Origin: Burkholderiaceae bacterium
Lineage (GTDB): Bacteria; Pseudomonadota; Gammaproteobacteria; Burkholderiales; Burkholderiaceae_C
DNA length: 64,000 nt
Direction of reading: 5' to 3'
Assembly (NCBI GenBank): GCA_030654805.1
Contig: JAURWR010000028.1
Span: 25,212 to 89,211 of the forward strand
A program made the translations under genes and the position numbers. The notes below the pieces were generated by a model. The model ran no database searches. It worked only from the letters and a program-made list of their open reading frames with translations, and was not told the origin of the DNA. Positions 58,877 to 64,000 of the stretch are shown here, one piece after another; position 1 is the stretch's first letter, and each line of letters begins with the position of its first letter.

Positions 58877-59625
58877 GGTAGTCGAGCGGCGCGGGCGCGC
58901 GCCATCGCGGCTTCGATGACCGCGCGTCGGCGGTCGGGCGCGGCCGCTTCTGCGTCGGATGACGTGGCGGTCGTTTCTGTTGGCGTGGCCTCAATGTCAA
59001 GCGGTCGCAGCGTCAGCGCACGTGCTTCCAGCCGCTCGTTGCGATCGCTGCGATCACGCTGCAGCCGGAACTGGTGGAAGCTGTAGCGCGCGCGTGCCTC
59101 GTCGGCCTGCGGCAGGCTCCACGCGGCCCAGCCGGTGCGCTCGCCGGTCAGGTCGACGAGCGAGATGCAATCGACCGGGCAGGCCGGCAGACACAGTTCG
59201 CAGCCGGTGCACAGCGCGTCGATGATGGTGTGCATGGCCTTGGGTCCGCCGATGATGCAATCGACCGGGCAGGCCGGCAGACACAGCGTGCAGCCGATGC
59301 ACCCCGCCTCGTCGATCACGGCGAGGCGGCGTGGTGCCTCCAGGCCTCGCGATTCATCGAGCGGCTGAACGGCGGCGCCGGTGATCGCCGCCAGTCGGGC
59401 GATGCCTTCCTCGCCACCGGGCGGGCAGCGGTTGATCGCCGCGCTGCCATCCGCAATCGCCTGCGCGTAGCTGCGGCAGTCCGGGTAGCCGCAACGGGTG
59501 CATTGCGTCTGCGGCAGCGCGCGGTCGATGGCTTCGATTCGCGTGAGATCGCCTTGCACGTGCAAGTCTGCCGCCGAACCCGCCGCTGCGGTGCCCAGCG
59601 GCCGCGCGGCCGGCCTCACCGCCAT
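58873..59625 (-). CDS. rnfB: RnfB-like ferredoxin electron-transfer protein
   Basis: A 250-residue iron-sulfur protein. Residues 42-67 match the RnfB N-terminal cluster (CTRCGYPDC...INRCPPGG), and two 4Fe-4S ferredoxin motifs follow at about 109-123 and 139-153 (CX2CX2CX3C type, each ending ACPVDC). The membrane anchor of classical RnfB is missing, and no rnfACDGE genes are near. The C-terminal 90 residues are charged and Ala-rich, of unknown role. The start is four bases after the phaZ stop. Confidence 0.88.
   Translation of the reverse strand: MAVRPAARPLGTAAAGSAADLHVQGDLTRIEAIDRALPQTQCTRCGYPDCRSYAQAIADGSAAINRCPPGGEEGIARLAAITGAAVQPLDESRGLEAPRRLAVIDEAGCIGCTLCLPACPVDCIIGGPKAMHTIIDALCTGCELCLPACPVDCISLVDLTGERTGWAAWSLPQADEARARYSFHQFRLQRDRSDRNERLEARALTLRPLDIEATPTETTATSSDAEAAAPDRRRAVIEAAMARARAARLP
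59164..59196. repeat. 33-base direct repeat inside rnfB, copy 1
   Basis: This block is identical over 33 bases to 59254-59286. Both encode part of the ferredoxin motif, LCLPACPVDCI, with the same codons throughout. Copies are 90 bases apart, exactly one cluster-motif period. Confidence 0.9.
59254..59286. repeat. 33-base direct repeat inside rnfB, copy 2
   Basis: Second copy of the identical 33-base block found at 59164-59196; it encodes the first of the two ferredoxin motifs on the minus strand. Confidence 0.9.
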
Positions 59626-59629
59626 CGCT

Positions 59630-61228
59630 TTACTTGGCCCGCTGGGTCTTCGGCACAGCCTTGCGGGCTGCGGAGATCGGCGCTGCTGCCTTCGTCGCCG
59701 GCTTGACCGACGCCTTGGCTTTTGGCGGCAATTTCGGCGCGGCGGCCTTGCGCGGGGCAGGCGCGAGCGTTGCCGCTGTGGCCTTGGCGGAAGCGCGAGG
59801 CGTGCGTGCCACTGCTTTCAGTGCGAAGGCCACTTGCTTGACCGCAGCGACGTGTTGGACCGGCGGTGTCGAAGGCGCAGCATCGACCAGCGTCAACTGC
59901 GTGGGAGAAACCGCAGAAGGCTGTTTGGAGCGGGCTGCGGCGGGCACGGGTGGGCGCACCCGGGTCGGTGGAGCCACTTTGCGGAGCTGATGTGTGGCAA
60001 TGAAATCGCGCACCTGCGGATACACGTCCTCGCGCCAGCGGCGGCCCGAGAAGATGCCGTAATGGCCGGCACCCATCGCGTCGTAGTGGAACTGGCGCTT
60101 GCGATCGATGCCGGTGCACAGGTCGTGCGCGGCGCGGGTCTGACCGGCGCCGGAGATGTCGTCTTTTTCACCTTCGATGGTCAGCAGCGCGGTGGTCTTG
60201 ATGTCCTGCGGCCGCACACGCTCGCCGCGCACGTCCCAGGTGCCGTTGACCAGCGAGAAGTCCTGGAAGACGACGCGGATCGTGTCGAGGTAGTACTCGG
60301 CCGGCATGTCGAGCACCGCGTTGTACTCGTCGTAGAAGTTGCGGTGGAAGTCGGCGTTCTCGTCCTCACCGCGCATCAGGTCCATGTAGTAGTCGTAGTG
60401 CGACCGCAGGTGGTGGCTCGGGTTCATCGCGATGAACCCGGAGTGCTGCATGAAGCCGGGATAGACCAGACGCTGACTGCCGGGGTAATTGGTCGGCACG
60501 GGGAAGATCACGTTGCTCTCGAACCACTCGTGGCTCTTGTTCATCGCGAGGTTGTTGACCGCTGTCGGCGAGCGACGGGCATCGATCGGGCCGCCCATCA
60601 TCGTCATGGTGCGCGGGGTCTTTTCGCCACGGCTCGCCATCAGCGAAATAGCGGCCAGCACCGGCACGGTCGGCTGGCACACCGAGATCACGTTGACTTC
60701 GGGGCCGATGTGACGGATGAAGTCCTGGATGTACTCGATGTAATCGTCGAGGTGGAACGGACCCGCTTCGACCGGCACCATGCGCGCATCGGTCCAGTCG
60801 GTGATGTAGACCTTGTGGTGTTGCAGCAATTCGCGCACCGTTTCGCGCAACAGCGTCGAATGGTGGCCGGACAGCGGCGCAACGACCAGCACCGTGGGCT
60901 GGTCCTTCATCTGCTTGAGCATCGGCAGGTCGTCGGTGAAGCGCTTGAAGCGCAACAGGCGGCAAAACGGCTTCTCGATGGTGACCTGCTGCTGGACGGC
61001 GACATCGACGTCATCGACCTTGACCGAATGGATGTTGAATTCCGGCTTTTCGTAGGCCTTCGACAGCCGGTGCATCAGGTTCAACCCGGCCGACACGCGG
61101 GGCGCCATCGGCGTGTGGGTGAATGGCGACAGCGGGTGGCTGTACAGCTTCGACGAGGCACTCGAGAACTCGGCAAACGGGCTCAGCAGGGCCCGCTGGG
61201 TTTCATAGAACTGATAAAGCATCGACAT
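59630..61228 (-). CDS. phaZ: Intracellular PHA depolymerase with long basic C-terminal tail
   Basis: Degrades stored polyhydroxybutyrate granules. The 532-residue protein starts MSMLYQFYETQRALLSPFAEF, as in Ralstonia PhaZa1-type enzymes, with GAGGAT six bases before the ATG. The catalytic nucleophile is a cysteine at residue 184 in SVCQPTVP, the arrangement known for this family (Cys183 in R. eutropha). The depolymerase domain ends near residue 417. The last 115 residues are Ala/Lys/Pro/Arg-rich, like histone H1 or PhaM, and are not part of the usual 410-440 residue enzyme. Confidence 0.93.
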   Translation of the reverse strand: MSMLYQFYETQRALLSPFAEFSSASSKLYSHPLSPFTHTPMAPRVSAGLNLMHRLSKAYEKPEFNIHSVKVDDVDVAVQQQVTIEKPFCRLLRFKRFTDDLPMLKQMKDQPTVLVVAPLSGHHSTLLRETVRELLQHHKVYITDWTDARMVPVEAGPFHLDDYIEYIQDFIRHIGPEVNVISVCQPTVPVLAAISLMASRGEKTPRTMTMMGGPIDARRSPTAVNNLAMNKSHEWFESNVIFPVPTNYPGSQRLVYPGFMQHSGFIAMNPSHHLRSHYDYYMDLMRGEDENADFHRNFYDEYNAVLDMPAEYYLDTIRVVFQDFSLVNGTWDVRGERVRPQDIKTTALLTIEGEKDDISGAGQTRAAHDLCTGIDRKRQFHYDAMGAGHYGIFSGRRWREDVYPQVRDFIATHQLRKVAPPTRVRPPVPAAARSKQPSAVSPTQLTLVDAAPSTPPVQHVAAVKQVAFALKAVARTPRASAKATAATLAPAPRKAAAPKLPPKAKASVKPATKAAAPISAARKAVPKTQRAK

Positions 61229-61515
61229 GGCGAAATCCTCGTTCTGACGCGTGCGTCGCCGGGGGCGGCGCGTGGGTGGCAATTGCTGATTGGCCAATTG
61301 TCTGTCGGTCATTCGAAATATCGACCGGCTGATGGGGAGTATGAATGGTGCAGTGCAGCATTGTAGGGTGCTTGCCCTAAGCGAAAGGCGCCTCGATCGG
61401 GTGCAGCCCGCTCGATCAAAGCGTGTGTGTCGCCAGCCGCCGGCTGATTTCACTGATTGGGACGCCGTCGATCATCCGGACATCGCTGAGTACCCGGTCG
61501 GACGCCTCCACCATG
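61229..61515. other. phaZ upstream region
   Basis: A 287-base noncoding stretch between phaZ and the aminotransferase terminator. It contains the candidate phaZ promoter and operator-like palindrome listed separately; no open frame with a credible start, RNA gene or repeat was recognised in the remainder. Confidence 0.6.
61349..61365 (-). promoter_or_regulatory. Candidate phaZ -10 box and operator-like TGCACTGCA
   Basis: On the minus strand TACAAT (61365-61360) is followed two bases later by TGCACTGCA (61357-61349), which would cover the start site about 125 bases before phaZ. The -35 region is poor. TGC-rich palindromes are bound by PHA regulators in some species, so repression by a PhaR-like protein is possible but unproven. 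Confidence 0.3.
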
Positions 61516-61542
61516 AAAAAGCCCGGCGTTGCCGGGCTTTTC
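61516..61542 (-). terminator. Intrinsic terminator of the aminotransferase gene
   Basis: AAAAGCCCGGC and GCCGGGCTTTT pair over 11 bp with a 3-base loop; T-runs on both strands make it potentially bidirectional. It lies 21 bases after the aminotransferase stop. Confidence 0.88.
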
Positions 61543-61562
61543 GATTCGCAGCGGAAGCTCTC

Positions 61563-62774
61563 TCAGCTCACGAGACCGATGGCCTTGACCACCGCATCGA
61601 TGTTGCCGTGGTTCAGCGCCGCGACGCAGATGCGGCCCGAGTCGACGCCGTAGATGCCGAACTCGTTGCGCAGCCGCTCCATCTGGGGCTTGGCGAGGCC
61701 GGTGTAGCTGAACATGCCCTTCTGGCGGGTGATGAAGCTCACGTCCTGCTTCGTGCCGGCTGCGACCAGCTTCGTTTGCAGCAGCGCGCGCATCTCCTTG
61801 ATGCGCATGCGCATGCCGGCCAGTTCTTCTTCCCACATCGCACGCAGTGCGGGCGTGGTCAGCACGGTGGCGACGATCTGTGCGCCGTGCGTCGGCGGGT
61901 TCGAGTAGTTGGTGCGGATGACGATCTTCAACTGGCTCAGCACACGGACCATTTCGTCCTTGCTGGCGCACACCACGCTCAACGCGCCGACGCGCTCGCC
62001 GTACAGCGAGAAGCTCTTCGAGAACGAGGTGGACACGAAGAAGTCGAGCCCCGCGTCGAGGAACTGCGCAATCACCGCGCCGTCCTCGGCGATGCCGTCG
62101 CCGAAGCCCTGGTACGCCATGTCGAGGAAAGCCACCAGCCCACGCGATTTCACGGCGGTGACCACCTGCGCCCATTGGGCGGCCGTGATGTCGTAGCCGG
62201 TCGGGTTGTGGCAGCAGGCGTGCAGCACGATGATGGTGCCGGCCGCGGCGGTGTTCAGCGCGTTCAGCATGCCTTCGAAGTTGACGCCGCGCTTGTCGGC
62301 GTCGTAGTACGGATACGTCTCGACGGCGAAGCCGGCATTGCTGAACAACGCGCGGTGGTTCTCCCAGCTCGGGTCGCTGATCAACACCTTCGGCTGGGTG
62401 CCGGCGCGAGTGGCCAGGTGCTGAAGAAAGTCGGCGCCGATCTTCAGGCCGCCGGTGCCGCCCAGTGCCTGCACGGTGGCGACGCGGCCTTCCTTGACTG
62501 CGGCGCTCTCGGCACCGAACACCAGTCCCTGCACGGCCTTGTCATAGGCTGCAATACCGTCGATCGGCAGGTAGCCGCGTGGCTTCGAGGTCTCGAAGAT
62601 CAGCTTCTCGGCAGCGGAAACGCACTTCAGCAGAGGCAGTTTTCCGGCTTCATCGAAATAGACGCCAACGCCGAGGTTGACCTTGGCCGGGTTCGGGTCG
62701 GCGTTGAACTGTTCGTTCAGGCCGAGGATCGGGTCGCGGGGCGCCATGTCGACGGCGGCAAAGAGCGATGCCAT
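61563..62774 (-). CDS. Aspartate/aromatic amino acid aminotransferase (class I)
   Basis: PLP-dependent transaminase of 403 residues. The PLP-binding lysine is in [16 protein letters not shown] at about residue 251. [26 protein letters not shown] and the C-terminal [12 protein letters not shown] region are those of the AspC/TyrB group. Whether aspartate or tyrosine/phenylalanine is preferred cannot be told. It is divergent from uvrB, with a 135-base gap that shows no clear promoter or LexA box. Confidence 0.92.
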   Translation of the reverse strand: MASLFAAVDMAPRDPILGLNEQFNADPNPAKVNLGVGVYFDEAGKLPLLKCVSAAEKLIFETSKPRGYLPIDGIAAYDKAVQGLVFGAESAAVKEGRVATVQALGGTGGLKIGADFLQHLATRAGTQPKVLISDPSWENHRALFSNAGFAVETYPYYDADKRGVNFEGMLNALNTAAAGTIIVLHACCHNPTGYDITAAQWAQVVTAVKSRGLVAFLDMAYQGFGDGIAEDGAVIAQFLDAGLDFFVSTSFSKSFSLYGERVGALSVVCASKDEMVRVLSQLKIVIRTNYSNPPTHGAQIVATVLTTPALRAMWEEELAGMRMRIKEMRALLQTKLVAAGTKQDVSFITRQKGMFSYTGLAKPQMERLRNEFGIYGVDSGRICVAALNHGNIDAVVKAIGLVS

Positions 62775-62909
62775 GGAGAGTCCTTGTGGTGGGCTGTGAA
62801 TGCGAGGCGCAGGATGCGCCGATGGTGCGCGCCGACGGAAGTTTTGGGCTACCCTTTCGAGTTGCTCAGTCCCGTCGCAACGCGAGTTAACCCTGAGATT
62901 TTATCCGCC

Positions 62910-64000
62910 ATGGCCGAACTCGCCGATCCCGATTCAATTGCCAACGCCAACGCGCCCGAAGCGGGTGAATTCGTCAGCTATCCCGACTCGCCCTATCAGC
63001 TGTTCCAACCGTACCCGCCTGCGGGTGACCAGCCCACCGCGATCGCGCAACTGGTCGAAGGCATCAACGACGGCCTGAGCTTCCAGACGCTGCTCGGCGT
63101 CACCGGCTCGGGCAAGACCTTCACGATGGCCAACGTGATCGCGCAACTGGGCCGCCCGGCGATCGTGTTCGCGCCGAACAAGACACTGGCCGCGCAGCTC
63201 TACGCCGAGTTCCGCGAGTTCTTTCCGAAGAACGCGGTCGAGTACTTCGTCAGCTACTACGACTACTACCAGCCCGAGGCCTACGTGCCGCAGCGTGACC
63301 TGTTCATCGAGAAAGACAGCTCGATCAACGAACACATCGAGCAGATGCGCCTCAGCGCCACCAAGAGCCTGCTGGAGCGGCGCGATGTGGTGATCGTCGC
63401 CACCGTCAGCGCGATTTACGGCATCGGCGCGCCCGAGGACTACCTGGAGATGCGGCTGGTGATGCGCACCGGCGGCAAGCAGAACCAGCGCGAGCTGATC
63501 GGGCAACTGGTGCGCATGCAGTACACGCGCAACGAAGTCGATTTTTCGCGCGGCACCTTCCGCGTGCGCGGCGACACGATCGACATCTTCCCGGCGGAGC
63601 ACTCCGAGCTGGCGATCCGCATCGAGCTGTTCGACGACGAGATCGAATCGCTGAGTCTGTTCGATCCGCTGACCGGCCGCATCCGCCAGAAGATCCCGCG
63701 CTTCGTCGTCTACCCGTCGAGCCACTATGTCACGCCACGCGACAAGGTCGTCAACGCGATCGGCACGATCAAGGAAGAGCTGCGCGAGCGCACCGCCGAG
63801 CTGGTCGGTGCGGGCAAGTTGGTCGAGGCGCAGCGGCTGGAGCAGCGCACCCGCTTCGACCCGGAAATGCTGCAGGGGATCGGCCACTGCAAGGGCATCG
63901 AGAACTACACCCGCCACCTGTCGGGCGCGGCGCCGGGGCAGCCGCCGTCGACGCTGGTCGACTACCTCCCGAAGGACGCGCTGATGTTCCTCGACGAGTC
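62910..64000 (+). CDS. uvrB: UvrABC system protein B, N-terminal part (cut by window end)
   Basis: DNA-damage-recognition helicase of nucleotide excision repair. About 363 codons are present, still open at the window edge. A 30-residue polar N-terminal extension precedes the standard start of the UvrB fold ([20 protein letters not shown]). Walker A GVTGSGKT, the beta-hairpin region [12 protein letters not shown] and [18 protein letters not shown] are intact. The last visible residues read LMFLDES, the Walker B region. No SOS box was seen upstream. Confidence 0.97.
   Translation, partial: MAELADPDSIANANAPEAGEFVSYPDSPYQLFQPYPPAGDQPTAIAQLVEGINDGLSFQTLLGVTGSGKTFTMANVIAQLGRPAIVFAPNKTLAAQLYAEFREFFPKNAVEYFVSYYDYYQPEAYVPQRDLFIEKDSSINEHIEQMRLSATKSLLERRDVVIVATVSAIYGIGAPEDYLEMRLVMRTGGKQNQRELIGQLVRMQYTRNEVDFSRGTFRVRGDTIDIFPAEHSELAIRIELFDDEIESLSLFDPLTGRIRQKIPRFVVYPSSHYVTPRDKVVNAIGTIKEELRERTAELVGAGKLVEAQRLEQRTRFDPEMLQGIGHCKGIENYTRHLSGAAPGQPPSTLVDYLPKDALMFLDE

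Noticed and set aside
57224..59086. A 620-codon plus-strand open frame opposite the radical SAM gene
   Set aside because: It is the mirror of a gene with clear B12 and radical SAM motifs; its translation is Arg/Val/Gln-rich without domains.
59498..61366. A 622-codon plus-strand open frame opposite phaZ
   Set aside because: phaZ on the minus strand has a ribosome site, a catalytic Cys and family N-terminus; the antisense frame has none.
62775..62909. LexA/SOS box upstream of uvrB
   Set aside because: No CTGT-N8-ACAG-like palindrome was found in the divergent gap.

Overview
The window is a GC-rich, gene-dense chromosome segment from a betaproteobacterium, most likely of the order Burkholderiales (Leptothrix/Rubrivivax-like). 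The evidence is gene order: ndk-rlmN-pilF-rodZ-ispG-hisS-yfgM-bamB-der-hfq-hflX-hflK-hflC-yjeT-hisZ-purA, rpsB-tsf-pyrH-frr-uppS-cdsA-dxr-rseP-bamA-skp-lpxD-fabZ-lpxA-lpxB-rnhB, a 6S RNA beside zapA, an intracellular polyhydroxyalkanoate (PHA) depolymerase and a PEP-CTERM/PrsT locus. No transposase, integrase, prophage or CRISPR array was seen.

Region by region: (1) 1-16849, plus strand: the tail of a DEAD-box helicase, then a long housekeeping run for nucleotide metabolism, rRNA/tRNA modification, isoprenoid synthesis, histidyl-tRNA charging, outer-membrane assembly, ribosome assembly, RNA chaperoning and FtsH control. Many neighbours overlap by 4 bases. (2) 16927-22301: a tRNA-Leu(CAG) with its own promoter and terminator on the minus strand, RNase R on the plus strand, then NAD(P)HX repair enzyme and D-amino-acid dehydrogenase on the minus strand. 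(3) 22396-37661, plus strand: the translation and envelope supercluster from rpsB to an rRNA/tRNA SPOUT methyltransferase. (4) 37783-42122: YbiB, a tandem pair of exported SRPBCC proteins, a PAS protein with a ruined GGDEF signature, 6S RNA and the zapA/zapB-like cell-division pair. (5) 42169-51096, plus strand: a cobalamin riboswitch followed by btuB-cobU-btuF-btuC-btuD-cobT-cobS-cobC and a DUF1345 membrane protein. Together these take up corrinoids and attach the lower ligand, a salvage operon without corrin-ring genes. (6) 51119-62774, minus strand: an aminotransferase with its own terminator; then phaZ, rnfB, a B12-binding radical SAM protein and nth, tightly packed; then prsT, a PEP-CTERM protein with a strong terminator, and a methyltransferase. 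(7) 62910-64000: the start of uvrB, cut by the window edge.

The parts most worth a second look are the phaZ-rnfB-radical SAM-nth run (odd partners in one apparent transcript), the histone-H1-like tail on the PHA depolymerase, the DUF1345 gene coupled to the cobalamin operon, the degenerate GGDEF protein, and the twin exported SRPBCC proteins. None is proved to be a new system from sequence alone. All functional calls rest on reading motifs, lengths and gene order by eye; no database search was run.
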